A stretch of 64,000 nt of DNA from Acidobacteriota bacterium (GTDB lineage: Bacteria; Acidobacteriota; Terriglobia; Acidiferrales; UBA7541), in assembly GCA_003223215.1 (NCBI GenBank), contig QHYH01000095.1:1-64000 (forward strand), in the 5' to 3' direction. Of the stretch, positions 43,580 to 52,343 are shown piece by piece. Below the pieces are notes generated by a model, which saw only the letters and a list, made by a program, of their open reading frames with translations, was not told the origin of the DNA and made no database searches. The position numbers and the translations under genes are program-made. Positions within the stretch are counted from its first letter, which is position 1. Each line of letters starts with the position of its first letter.

Positions 43580-45460
43580 TTATCGAATATCGAAATGAAT
43601 CGCAGGATCGAACGTAGAGAGATCGACCAGGTCGGGCTTGAGAAAGTCGCCCGATTCATGAGGAGGCTGGGCCGCGAGAGCCTTCTTGGTCAAGTCAGTG
43701 AGAGGTTCCTGAGGGCTGGCATGAAAGATGCCGCCCTGGATCGAACTGAGGAAACGGCGCTTAAAAATGACGCCGCCAACTTTAACCTGAGTGGCTTGGC
43801 CGGAAGCGTCGCGAGTGAAGACCGCTTGCTCGCCGTCATATAGGCCGGAGTGAGGGAAATCGAAGACGGTAGAAGTAACTTCGGCAAGGGGGGCGAAGTC
43901 GAACCACTCGATGAGTGCAGAGAGCTTGCCGTTTTCCTCAAAAACATACAGGGTATCGTAATCCCATCCATATTCGCCGATGAGTCCCTTCCACCGAGAA
44001 GGGACGGGCGGGGGCTGGTCCAAGGAAACGCGTTCGAGGAGATGGTCGCGGACGCGAATGCCGTTAGAAACTGGTGTGACCTTTAAACTGTAGCCCAAGC
44101 GGCCGTCCTCGATGAGGGAATCTCCGGATTGGCGGAGCCGCACCTGCTCGCCCGCGCCAGCCCGAAGATACAATTCGCCATTCGCGGCGATGAGATTCAC
44201 GGCGGAGTCGCCTGTCCCATAGCGCCCTTCCAGTTGGCGAACGCGTTCTGCCGGGATTGGGGAAGTTTCGGGAATTTCCGGGAGCGGCCGCCTCTGTTTC
44301 GCGGCGAGCATGAGGCGAAGGGCCATTTCGGCGACATGGCTGGTCACCGCATTGGAGCTATCCATCGTCGTCACCGCGACCGCACCCAGTTTGTCATCGG
44401 GCAGGGCTGCGGCTTGGGTGGCGAATCCATAGATGGCGCCGCCGTGCTCGACAACACGGTGGCCGTCGAGCTGAGAAACATAGAAACCGATACCGAAGCC
44501 CGACTTTTCGTCCGGCTTGGCAAATTGCGGAGTCCACATCTTTTCGAGAGTGGCCGCCTGCAGAACGCGACCGTTCGGCCCTTGGCCCTGGTTGAAAAGA
44601 ACGCTGAGAAAGCGGCCAAGATCAAGGACGGTGGAATACATGCAGCCGGCCGGGGCCATGCCGAGCTCAAACTGGGGCGCCTGGAACTGAAGCCCGTCGT
44701 ACGACCACATATAGGCTTTCGCGAGGCGTGCGATCAGCTCCGGTTCGGGCTGGAACGCGCTGTTGCGAAGCCTCATCGGCTCAAGCACGGCATGCCGCAA
44801 ATAGCTTGCGAAGGGCTGACCGCTGTGCTTCTCAAGGACATATCCGACGGTGGCAACTCCTGCGTTGGAATACTTGGTGTGCGATTCGGGCGGATAGACC
44901 AGTGTGGTGTCGTTCAGGCTGTGAACCATTGCGGATAGAGAAAGCTCCGAAGGGTCGAAATAATTCCCAACGGGGGGCTCCCGAAGTAGACCGGCACGAT
45001 GCGACATTAGTTGACGGAGCGTAACGTCCTTGTGAAACGGGTTGTGAGGTTGAAAATCGGGCAAGTACTTCTGGATGGGAGCATCCAGGTCGAGTTCACC
45101 GCGCTCCACAAGCTGCATGACGCCGATATCCGTGAAGAGCTTGGAAACGGAGCCGATGCGGTAGACCGTTTCTGGACTGGCGGGAATTTTTTTGTCCGGA
45201 TCGGCGTAGCCAAATCCTTGTGCCCAAACAACCTGCTGATCATCGACCAGGGCGATCGAAAAGGCAGGAAGCTTCTTGTCCTCCATCTCATGCTGGACGA
45301 ATTTCGATAATGCGGTGCCAACAGAAGTATAGTTTTCCGACGGGCCAACCGCTTGCGGAAAGGCGGGAGTCGCGCGAAGAAGAAAAACGCCACGGAAACC
45401 AAGTACAGCAGTGGCTGCCAACAGGAGCACGGCGGTGATTCGAGCTAGCCTTCGAGCCAT
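43580..45460 (-). CDS. Beta-lactamase-fold serine hydrolase, ancestral VanX fusion partner
   Basis: A 626-residue exported protein. Signal: MARRLARITAVLLLAATAVL. The beta-lactamase/D-alanyl-D-alanine peptidase fold has Ser104-Val-Ser-Lys107 in RIGSVSKLFT, Tyr197-Ser-Asn199 in KYSNAG and His-Gly-Gly in VVEHGGAIYGF, so all three motifs are present. A C-terminal region of about 200 residues (lipocalin-like, QLEGRYGTGDSAVNLIAANG) is typical of class C-like peptidases. The last residues HFDIR lead into the VanX domain, separated by a TAA. It is the last complete gene of a leftward run that begins with the TonB receptor. Likely role: peptidase acting on D-amino-acid peptides of the cell wall. Confidence 0.85.
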   Translation of the reverse strand: MARRLARITAVLLLAATAVLGFRGVFLLRATPAFPQAVGPSENYTSVGTALSKFVQHEMEDKKLPAFSIALVDDQQVVWAQGFGYADPDKKIPASPETVYRIGSVSKLFTDIGVMQLVERGELDLDAPIQKYLPDFQPHNPFHKDVTLRQLMSHRAGLLREPPVGNYFDPSELSLSAMVHSLNDTTLVYPPESHTKYSNAGVATVGYVLEKHSGQPFASYLRHAVLEPMRLRNSAFQPEPELIARLAKAYMWSYDGLQFQAPQFELGMAPAGCMYSTVLDLGRFLSVLFNQGQGPNGRVLQAATLEKMWTPQFAKPDEKSGFGIGFYVSQLDGHRVVEHGGAIYGFATQAAALPDDKLGAVAVTTMDSSNAVTSHVAEMALRLMLAAKQRRPLPEIPETSPIPAERVRQLEGRYGTGDSAVNLIAANGELYLRAGAGEQVRLRQSGDSLIEDGRLGYSLKVTPVSNGIRVRDHLLERVSLDQPPPVPSRWKGLIGEYGWDYDTLYVFEENGKLSALIEWFDFAPLAEVTSTVFDFPHSGLYDGEQAVFTRDASGQATQVKVGGVIFKRRFLSSIQGGIFHASPQEPLTDLTKKALAAQPPHESGDFLKPDLVDLSTFDPAIHFDIR

Positions 45461-45554
45461 CTCAACCTCTTCTTAGAAAAATCATCTGGCTACTTTCTTG
45501 TTGCAGTAAAAACGCCGTTGGGCTGATGGAACGCAGATTCCCTGCAAAGGCTCC

Positions 45555-46691
45555 TCAACCTGCAACAGAAAGGCGAGGGTTGACCGCACGCAATGTTTCT
45601 TGTCGCGTTGTAAGTTGCTCAATTCGCTTTCTGCGAACTGCGTAACCAATTCCCGGAGCGGTTCGAACCTGAATTGTCCCATTGGGCGTCACTTGCACTT
45701 CCGGCTCGATCAAGTCTTCATTCCAATAGCGCTGGCTGGCGGAGACGTCTCCCGGCAGCACAAACCCAGGCAGGGTAGACATGGCAATGTTGTGGGCACG
45801 CCCGATGCCAGTTTCCAGCATTCCCCCGCACCATACTGGAGCCCCTCGTGACCGACAGAACTCCTCAATTTGTTTTGCGTGCGCGTATCCGCCGACTCGG
45901 CCCAGCTTGATGTTGATGATCCGGCAGGCGCCCATGCCGAGGGCTGCTTCGGCGTGGTCCGGATTATGGATGCATTCGTCCAGGCAAATAGGAGTCTTCA
46001 GGAGGGGCTGCAACTTGGAATGATGGTACAGGTCGTCCCACTCGAGCGGTTGTTCAATCATCATCAAGTCGAGAGCATCAAATTTTCGCAGCAATTCCGC
46101 GTCTGCGAGACGATAGGCGGAATTGGCGTCGGCCATCAGCTTGGTCTTCTGAAACTGCTTTCGCACCGCGGCGACAAAATCGAGGTCCTTACCCGGTTTG
46201 ATCTTGATTTTGATACGCTGGTACCCGTCTTTCAGTTCTTTCTCAACCGCGGCAATGAGCTCCCGCGTGTCTCGTTGGATTCCCAGTGAAACTCCGCAGG
46301 CAATCTCCGGCCTCGTACCACCCAGTAATTTCCACAGCGGAAGCCCTCTTTGCCGCGCTTCGACATCCCAGAGAGCCGTTTCCAGAGCCGCCTTGGCCAT
46401 TTCATGCCCTCGCACGGGCTCAAGCAGCCGCATCACTTCGGAAGCCGCTCGGATGTTTTGACCGAGAACCAAGGGAGCGATGAACTTGCAGAGCACGGTC
46501 CAGGCCGTGTCGGTTGTCTCTGAGTTGTAAAAAGGACCTTCTGCTGCAGTCACTTCGCCCCAGCCGCTTACGCCGTCGCAGCGGACCTCCATCAAGGCAA
46601 TCCGGCGTCCGCGAACGGTGCCAAAGCTGGTTTCGAACGGAGCCCTGAGCCGCATCTCTATTTCGCGAAGTATGATTTCATCGATTTTCAT
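45555..46691 (-). CDS. Enolase-superfamily dipeptide epimerase / OSB synthase-like
   Basis: A 378-residue enolase-superfamily enzyme from ATG 46691. The MLE/OSBS fold has KMR-like N-terminal capping residues (APFETSFGTVRGRRIALMEV). The barrel shows catalytic Lys in RIKIKIKPGKDLDF, metal ligands Asp in LMADANSAYR, Glu in MIEQPLEWDD and Asp in CLDECIHNPD, and a second Lys in IINIKLGRVGGYAHA. By sequence alone o-succinylbenzoate synthase and L-Ala-D/L-Glu epimerase cannot be separated. The neighbours (class A beta-lactamase, VanX-like dipeptidase, deacylase) favour a peptide epimerase. It lies 64 bases from the beta-lactamase gene, same strand. Confidence 0.85.
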   Translation of the reverse strand: MKIDEIILREIEMRLRAPFETSFGTVRGRRIALMEVRCDGVSGWGEVTAAEGPFYNSETTDTAWTVLCKFIAPLVLGQNIRAASEVMRLLEPVRGHEMAKAALETALWDVEARQRGLPLWKLLGGTRPEIACGVSLGIQRDTRELIAAVEKELKDGYQRIKIKIKPGKDLDFVAAVRKQFQKTKLMADANSAYRLADAELLRKFDALDLMMIEQPLEWDDLYHHSKLQPLLKTPICLDECIHNPDHAEAALGMGACRIINIKLGRVGGYAHAKQIEEFCRSRGAPVWCGGMLETGIGRAHNIAMSTLPGFVLPGDVSASQRYWNEDLIEPEVQVTPNGTIQVRTAPGIGYAVRRKRIEQLTTRQETLRAVNPRLSVAG

Positions 46692-46755
46692 ATGAGCCCT
46701 TACAAAGCATGCCCTTTTGCTTGTAGATCGAAAGTGTGTATTCGTTGGCGTTTGT

Positions 46756-47763
46756 CTATCGGGTCGTATCCTCGAAATAGCTGTATGCAGCGCGAGCAAG
46801 GCGCCCGATGAGTTCTTCGGCTTGCTCGGTGGTTACGTTCGAGTTTGCCTTGAGCGTGTAGGCCGATACCACGAGATGGTGCTTCCCAACCGAGACAATG
46901 CCGACGTCATTGGTCACATAGCCGATCGTGCCGTTTTTGCTTGCAACGGTCGTGTTTTCGAGGTAGCGATGAATCCTGGTTCGCAACTGCTGCTGCTCCA
47001 TGATCTCCAGCATGTCGTGGCATGATTTTTCCGTTGCGGCCTCTGCGCGAAAGATCTTGGTCAACAGCTCCGCCATGGCTTTTGGGGAAGTGTGATCGCG
47101 AGCGTCGTCGACAAACGCACGATCGGCATGCTCTGTTTGGTCGCGAGTAAGTCGTGCAAGTTTCTCGGGATGGGCGAAAAGCTCCGCTCCGGACACGCCC
47201 CGCAGCTCCGGGTTGGCTGACGCCAGCCAGTCGCCGATGAGTTCCTCGGTCGAGCGGTCAACGCGCATATCCTGGATTCCCAGCTGCCGCAACATGGCGG
47301 TTACGTTCCTTGCGCCAACACGTTTCAACATGAGATCCGTCGCTTCGTTGTCGCTCAGGGTGATCATCAACAGAACCAAATCGTGGATCGTGGGGTTCAG
47401 GCCGGGTGTCATGTACGGGAGAAGCCCGCTGCCCAACCGGCGATCTGCATCCGAGAGCGGAACGCGCTCGGCAAGGGAAAGGTGGCCAGCGTCGGCTTCG
47501 CGAAACACTTGCACCATGATGGCAACCTTGTAAGTACTGGCCATCGGGAACTCGTCGTTTGGGTTGACGCCGGTTTCCTCGCCTGTTTCGATGTTGCGGA
47601 CAAAGATGCCGACCTTACCCGGGAAGCTGGCGGCAATCTTCGTCAATCTCTCCCGCAGAACAGTGCTGCCTTGGCGCGCCGACTCCTGGCGCAGCGCCGG
47701 AGGCACGAAAATCACGCTGACCAGAAGGGACAATGCGGACATGCATACCCGATTGCCGTCCAT
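46756..47763 (-). CDS. Class A beta-lactamase-like protein
   Basis: A 335-residue exported protein. ATG 47763 lies five bases after the TonB receptor stop; a longer frame to 47970 is a shadow of the receptor. Signal: SALSLLVSVIFVPPALRQ. Motifs: Ser76-Thr-Tyr-Lys79 in FPMASTYKVAIM, Ser137-Asp-Asn139 in TLSDNEATD, an omega-loop glutamate in VDRSTEELIGDWL, and Lys-Asn-Gly in VASKNGTIGYVTN where most enzymes have Lys-Thr/Ser-Gly. The family hydrolyses beta-lactams, though some relatives act on cell-wall peptides. Its immediate coupling to a TonB receptor is uncommon for a resistance gene. The final residues are a helix (LIGRLARAAYSYFEDTTR). Confidence 0.88.
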   Translation of the reverse strand: MDGNRVCMSALSLLVSVIFVPPALRQESARQGSTVLRERLTKIAASFPGKVGIFVRNIETGEETGVNPNDEFPMASTYKVAIMVQVFREADAGHLSLAERVPLSDADRRLGSGLLPYMTPGLNPTIHDLVLLMITLSDNEATDLMLKRVGARNVTAMLRQLGIQDMRVDRSTEELIGDWLASANPELRGVSGAELFAHPEKLARLTRDQTEHADRAFVDDARDHTSPKAMAELLTKIFRAEAATEKSCHDMLEIMEQQQLRTRIHRYLENTTVASKNGTIGYVTNDVGIVSVGKHHLVVSAYTLKANSNVTTEQAEELIGRLARAAYSYFEDTTR

Positions 47764-47767
47764 AGGT

Positions 47768-50700
47768 TTAGAACTCCAAACGAATTCCGACTTGCCCTTC
47801 GCGGCCAGGGAGAACCTGCAGGACCTGCGCGAAGTTCGGAGCACCTGATGTGGATCCTGGAACGGGCGGCAATCCATTGACTGCCGCCGGATTATCGCGA
47901 TTGAACATGTTGAAGAATTCGAGATAAGCGTGAAGCTTAACGCGATCGCCAAAGTCGAAGCGCTTGGCAATGCGCAGATCTAGGTTGACAAAGGACGGCG
48001 CGACGAAATTGTTCCTGCAGCCGCCAGACCAGGGCTTATCGCCACAGCGAGAATAGAAATCCACTCCGTTAAAGAGATTGTCGCCGTCCACGTCTGGAGA
48101 AACGACATTCCCCGGGAATGAAGCGCTGTAGTGAAATCCGCTCTGCGCCCGAAAAATGCTGCTGAAATCAAATTTCCAGGGAAGCTGCACGAGTCCGTCC
48201 ATGAGGAACGTGTGATTCAGCGCCAAATCCGACGGCCCCTTATCCAAGTCTGGGCCATTGTAGAAAATGCCAGCTTTCGGCACGGGATTGCCATTGCTGG
48301 CCAGGAACGGACCATTCGCATTGGTTTGGCCTGTCGCAGAGTCCGTGACCATTGTCGTCATTCCGACGAAGCTGTCCGTGGGACCGTTGATATCCGTAAA
48401 TCCTGCGCCGAAGCTCGTTTGAAGATCGCTGATGAAGCTGGAGTTGAGTGCATTGTCGATTTCATGGGTCCAGGTGTAGTTCGCGTCGAGCGTGAAACGC
48501 TTGTTCATGCGCTTCCGGAATCCGAAAGTCAGCGCATCATAAGTGCCGTGCAACCAGGGGCCATAACCGAAAACGAGAGGCGAGCCAGCAGGCACGGTTT
48601 CGCCGGTATGACCCGGCGTACGTGCTTCGAACGCCAAGTTTGTGTCCCGTACCCCTAAAATGTGATCGATATTCTTGTGGTAGTAGTCGACCTCAATCAC
48701 CAGGTCCGACCTGATCTCGCGCTGCACACCAACATGTAGGGAATTTGTATACGGCGTCTTGAATCCGGGAGCTACGCTGATGGGAATGCCGCTCGTTGGA
48801 AATGCTGAAGCGCCGATGGAGAGATCGTCAAAAGGATCGTAAATAAACGAGCCTGCCGGCAGCCCAACGGCAGAACTCGCGGCATCGGCAAACTGTTGGG
48901 GAGTGAAACCGGTCAATGATTGAACATTATTGATGTTGACCACGGCGTTTGCGGGAATCGGCGCATGGCCAGGAGCCACCACGCTATTCAAATGGTCGAT
49001 CCCGTAAAACGGTGTTGCGACTGGGGTGCCCGCATACATACATGTAGCGCCCGATGCGGCGATTTGCGCATCGGTCTTGTCGGACGAGGCGCAGGGGACT
49101 TTGCCCGTGAGGAGGGCGAATAAGGGAGCGATCGTGCTTGGGTCGCCGTAGAAGAGCCTTGGGAACGAAAGGAACGTCTGCGTGACAAGATTCGCGCCGC
49201 CGAATCCAGGAATGTCTCTCGCCAAACCCAAACGGAAGTGATCGTAAAACAGCCCCCAGCTCGCGCGAACTACAGTTTTTGGAGTAATGGACCAGGCGAA
49301 ACCGAGCCTGGGTGAAAAATTTGTCTTATTGGGAAATTCGTTGTCATAATCCCAGCGCAATCCCAAGTTTAGAGTGACGTTCTTGACCACTCTCCAGTCA
49401 TCCTGAAGGAAGGTGCCGTTGTAGTTGTTGCGCAAGCGTATTGTGTTATCGCTTGCGGCCAGCCCTCCCTGCGCATTCAGGAAGTAAACGCCCGAGCTGA
49501 CCGGACCGAATGTTCCAAGATCATCAATCGTGGCAAATAGCTGGTTGAACAAGTTGTTGGCTTCTATGCCGTCCACGTGAGTGCGCTGAAAGTCCCAGCC
49601 AAACTTCACATCATGACGCCGAATCTGCTTGGCAAGATTGGCGCCAATGGACACGTATTTCTGGTCGATTAGCAAATTTGTGTGCCCCGGACCGAACTGG
49701 ACCTGGCCCTGGTCGCCGAACAGTTGCCCGGTGCTAAGACCACTGAACAGATTGTCGAGGGTCGAGGCGGTTCCGGCTTCCGGATGGGCGGGCCGGGTCA
49801 CCGCGGGTTCACCTCGATACTGCACAAAAACGTTGAGCAGGTACGGGCGCGCCTGGTCGCCCAAGGTAGAGGTGTCATTGAAGCCCAGCATCAAACGGCG
49901 GGTATCGAAGTTGTTTCGAGTAGAAGGCAGATTGATGGCAGCCAGCAGTGGCAGGTAATCCGTTACGTGAGTATTAGTCAAATTGAACTGCTGGCTGAGC
50001 CGATGCCGGCCGAGTTGCTCGTCGAGTTTTCCGCGAGCGCGCGTGTCGTAGATTTTAGTATGCAGGTTAAAGGGAGCTTCCAGCTGCACCAAGATAGGTG
50101 GCGTCGTGGGAAGAAACTGAAAGTTGAGTTGGCGGCTCTCGAGAATGCGTTCGGCGGAGCCAAAAAAGAATATCTTGTCCCTGAGAAGCGGCCCCCCGAA
50201 CTGGGCGCTGGGATCCCAGCGAAGCAGGAATGGCACTTCGCCGTTAAGCACTTTGGAAGAATCGGAGGAATCTAACTTGTAGTTGCGGTGAAAGAAAGAG
50301 AGGCCGCCATGCCAGTCATTTGTGCCGCTCTTGCTGACCACGTTTATGACTCCGCCGGAACCGTGTCCAAACTCAGCCTTGTAACTGCCCGTAAGAACTT
50401 GAAACTCAAGGATTGAATCCTGGTTGAACTGCGCGGCTGCTCCCCCGTTCACTTCATCGCGATTGGGCATTCCATCAATCAGGAAAATAGCGTTACCCCC
50501 GCGTTCTCCCAGGATCGGCGTTGCACTATCGAGTGAGGGGTCCTGCTGGCGATTGATCGCCACTCCCGGAACGAGCTGCAAGAGATCCAAGTAATTCCGG
50601 CCGTTGATCGGCATCTGTTCGATTTGCTGGGGCAGGATCGTGGTGCCGGAGGACGACGTCGTGCTTTCCAGCAACGGAGCTACACCGGAGACTTCCACCT

Positions 50701-51106
50701 TTTCCGTCTGCCCTCCGAGCTTGAGGGACAGATTCAGAGTAACTGTTTGGTTGACGGTCACTTCTAGGTTTCGGACGGTCGTAGGCACAAAACCCGTCTT
50801 GAAGACGGTGACCGTGTATGTCCCGGCGAGCAGCCCTAACACTCTGTACGTGCCATCACTTTCGCTTTTGGCACTTCGGTCAATCCCCATGCCGCTGTTA
50901 AGGACGTGTATCTCGGCCCCAGCCACGGGTAGCCCTTGCTGGTCGGCAACGATTCCTTCAGTGGTTGACGTTGTCTGAGCGCGCAGCCCGGGTATCTGAA
51001 GAGTGATTGCGCCTAGAACAACGGTGACGAACCAGATGCGGAGTCTTATTGAAGGGACCGGCCAAGGCAAAGCACGATGGCGCATAAAGAAGTCCGCGCT
51101 ACCCAT
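47768..51106 (-). CDS. TonB-dependent receptor, Oar-like with carboxypeptidase-regulatory N-domain
   Basis: A 1,112-residue outer-membrane protein. The signal peptide is followed by a carboxypeptidase-regulatory-like domain (GIVADQQGLPVAGAEIHVLN, GTYTVTVFKTGFVPTTVRNL). The plug contains LPQQIEQMPINGRNYLDLLQ, then LIDGMPNRDEVNGGAAAQFN. The beta barrel runs to the C-terminal Phe (VGIRLEF), the usual outer-membrane signal. Such Oar-like receptors are expanded in Acidobacteria and import large or peptide-like substrates. It is the first gene of a leftward cluster that includes a beta-lactamase, epimerase, serine hydrolase and VanX domain, and it lies divergent from the RpiR-type regulator. The first residues, MGSADFFMRHRALPWPVPSI, precede a hydrophobic signal. 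Ligand unknown; peptidoglycan fragments or D-peptides are my inference. Confidence 0.93.
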   Translation of the reverse strand: MGSADFFMRHRALPWPVPSIRLRIWFVTVVLGAITLQIPGLRAQTTSTTEGIVADQQGLPVAGAEIHVLNSGMGIDRSAKSESDGTYRVLGLLAGTYTVTVFKTGFVPTTVRNLEVTVNQTVTLNLSLKLGGQTEKVEVSGVAPLLESTTSSSGTTILPQQIEQMPINGRNYLDLLQLVPGVAINRQQDPSLDSATPILGERGGNAIFLIDGMPNRDEVNGGAAAQFNQDSILEFQVLTGSYKAEFGHGSGGVINVVSKSGTNDWHGGLSFFHRNYKLDSSDSSKVLNGEVPFLLRWDPSAQFGGPLLRDKIFFFGSAERILESRQLNFQFLPTTPPILVQLEAPFNLHTKIYDTRARGKLDEQLGRHRLSQQFNLTNTHVTDYLPLLAAINLPSTRNNFDTRRLMLGFNDTSTLGDQARPYLLNVFVQYRGEPAVTRPAHPEAGTASTLDNLFSGLSTGQLFGDQGQVQFGPGHTNLLIDQKYVSIGANLAKQIRRHDVKFGWDFQRTHVDGIEANNLFNQLFATIDDLGTFGPVSSGVYFLNAQGGLAASDNTIRLRNNYNGTFLQDDWRVVKNVTLNLGLRWDYDNEFPNKTNFSPRLGFAWSITPKTVVRASWGLFYDHFRLGLARDIPGFGGANLVTQTFLSFPRLFYGDPSTIAPLFALLTGKVPCASSDKTDAQIAASGATCMYAGTPVATPFYGIDHLNSVVAPGHAPIPANAVVNINNVQSLTGFTPQQFADAASSAVGLPAGSFIYDPFDDLSIGASAFPTSGIPISVAPGFKTPYTNSLHVGVQREIRSDLVIEVDYYHKNIDHILGVRDTNLAFEARTPGHTGETVPAGSPLVFGYGPWLHGTYDALTFGFRKRMNKRFTLDANYTWTHEIDNALNSSFISDLQTSFGAGFTDINGPTDSFVGMTTMVTDSATGQTNANGPFLASNGNPVPKAGIFYNGPDLDKGPSDLALNHTFLMDGLVQLPWKFDFSSIFRAQSGFHYSASFPGNVVSPDVDGDNLFNGVDFYSRCGDKPWSGGCRNNFVAPSFVNLDLRIAKRFDFGDRVKLHAYLEFFNMFNRDNPAAVNGLPPVPGSTSGAPNFAQVLQVLPGREGQVGIRLEF

Positions 51107-51181
51107 GGAAACCTCCCAGTGTTAGATTGCAGATTCATGCACGGTATGTTGCATGCAGAGTCCAATAGCGAAGCAGAGCAT

Positions 51182-51195
51182 GCAACAAATGCTGC
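51182..51195. promoter_or_regulatory. Inverted repeat, site 1 (imperfect)
   Basis: GCAACAAATGCTGC is a weaker relative of the two downstream sites, with the same five-four-five layout (GCAAC-N4-GCTGC). It lies just downstream of the proposed leftward promoter. Confidence 0.4.
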
Positions 51196-51224
51196 ACATC
51201 AGATTTGGCCCTCGAATGAGCGGA

Positions 51225-51253
51225 ACTCTAAGGAATACGGTCAATTCTGTCAA
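51225..51253 (-). promoter_or_regulatory. Promoter of the TonB receptor operon
   Basis: On the minus strand TTGACA (51248-51253) is followed after 17 bases by TAGAGT (51225-51230). This is a good sigma-70-type pair, about 120 bases from the receptor start. Confidence 0.55.
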
Positions 51254-51289
51254 GCCAATTTATTTGATTGGCTGCATTGACCAGAAAGT

Positions 51290-51303
51290 GCAACGCCTGT
51301 TGC
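51290..51303. promoter_or_regulatory. Inverted repeat, site 2
   Basis: GCAACGCCTGTTGC has perfect five-base arms (GCAAC / GTTGC) around a four-base spacer. It lies between the two divergent promoters and is nearly identical to site 3. Confidence 0.6.
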
Positions 51304-51333
51304 GCACAAATGAGAACATCTGGCCGACACAGT

Positions 51334-51347
51334 GCAACGTCTGTTGC
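51334..51347. promoter_or_regulatory. Inverted repeat, site 3
   Basis: GCAACGTCTGTTGC differs from site 2 by one spacer base. The centres are 44 bases apart, about four helix turns, so both would face the same side of the DNA. It ends six bases before the -35 of the regulator promoter. Confidence 0.6.
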
Positions 51348-51352
51348 AAGCG

Positions 51353-51381
51353 TTGACACTCCGATGCATTTCGGATAGAAG
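51353..51381 (+). promoter_or_regulatory. Promoter of the RpiR-type gene, near-leaderless
   Basis: TTGACA (51353-51358) and TAGAAG (51376-51381) are 17 bases apart. ATG 51391 follows the -10 box by nine bases, so the transcript likely begins within a few bases of the start codon. GGG at 51383-51385 is too close to serve as a normal leader. Confidence 0.55.
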
Positions 51382-51390
51382 TGGGCAGAA

Positions 51391-52282
51391 ATGGCTCGTA
51401 AACTCAATGACACTTCCCCGCGGAAGCGGACAGCACAACCTCCTGACTTACCCAAAACGTTTGCCCAGCTTAGCTCCGGACGCCGGAAACTATTTCGGCC
51501 AGTGCTCGAGAATCCCCGAGGCTACGTGCTTCTGAGCGCCCGGCAGCTGGCCCGCAGATTGGGCGTGGACCCGGCCACTGCGGTGCGAGTCACGATGAAA
51601 TTGGGATTTTCAAATTACCGTGAGTTCCAGCACTACCTGCACGAGCTTTCGGTCTCCCAAGCCACCTCGCTCGACACACTGCAAACCAGCAAAACCAAGG
51701 GGTCGAGCCTTTCGGCACGTGTGCGCGAGGCGGTCGACCGAGACCTGCATAATCTGCAGAGGTTTCGCAATGGCCTGGATGCCGAACGAATTGCAGCGCT
51801 GGCAAAGAAAATTCGCGGCATGAGAAGAATCATCATTTTGGGCGGGGACCTGGCCGCGAGCCTCGCATGCTTTCTTCACTCACTATCATTTGATCCTGCT
51901 AGGCTTGCCCGCGATGACCGCGACATCCACAGGGGATGCGCTGCACTTGACGCAGTCCGCTGGTAGGGGCGACATAGTGATCGCGATCAGCTTCCGCCGG
52001 GGCCTGAGACAGACGGTCGAGGGGCTGCGGCAAGCCAGGGTGAATGGAGCCTACTGTGTTGGGATCGCAGATACGCTAATTTCGCCTATCACGCGCTTTG
52101 CCCATCAGTGCTTCCTCGTTTCCGTTGAAACGCCCTCCTTCGGGGCCTCCTATACGGCACCCATGTGCCTCCTGAACGCTGTCCTGACGGCGTGCGGTCA
52201 CCATGATCGAAGGCGAAGCCTGACCCTGTTGAAGAAGGCCGCCGAGGAGCAGCGCAGCGGATTCCGCTGGTACCGGGAATAA
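51391..52282 (+). pseudogene. RpiR/MurR-family regulator (HTH + SIS), frameshifted
   Basis: The first frame carries an N-terminal HTH_6 domain: RKLFRPVLENPRGYVLLSAR, LARRLGVDPATAVRVTMKLG and FSNYREFQHYLHELS, as in RpiR proteins. The linker and the start of the SIS domain follow (GMRRIIILGGDLAASLACFL). Then a one-base shift near 51880 moves to the second frame, which continues LILLGLPAMTATSTGDALHL, GDIVIAISFRRGLRQTVEGL and a C-terminal half ending FRWYRE. Joined, this is a normal 295-residue RpiR/MurR protein. Such regulators respond to sugar phosphates, including MurNAc-6-phosphate, and bind inverted repeats like those upstream. As written the protein is truncated after the HTH. Confidence 0.85.
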
Positions 52283-52343
52283 AGCAGGGACCTGGGAATC
52301 GTTAGAACGTCTGCTCCCGGAGCCTACATTGAGAGGACTGGTC

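Noticed and set aside
43580-43582. Programmed readthrough of the TAA between hydrolase and VanX domain
   Set aside because: No readthrough context is visible, and the simpler reading is a nonsense mutation or sequence error; kept only as a check.
47763-47970. Longer start of the class A beta-lactamase
   Set aside because: It would overlap 207 bases of the TonB receptor and lacks a signal peptide; ATG 47763 has one.
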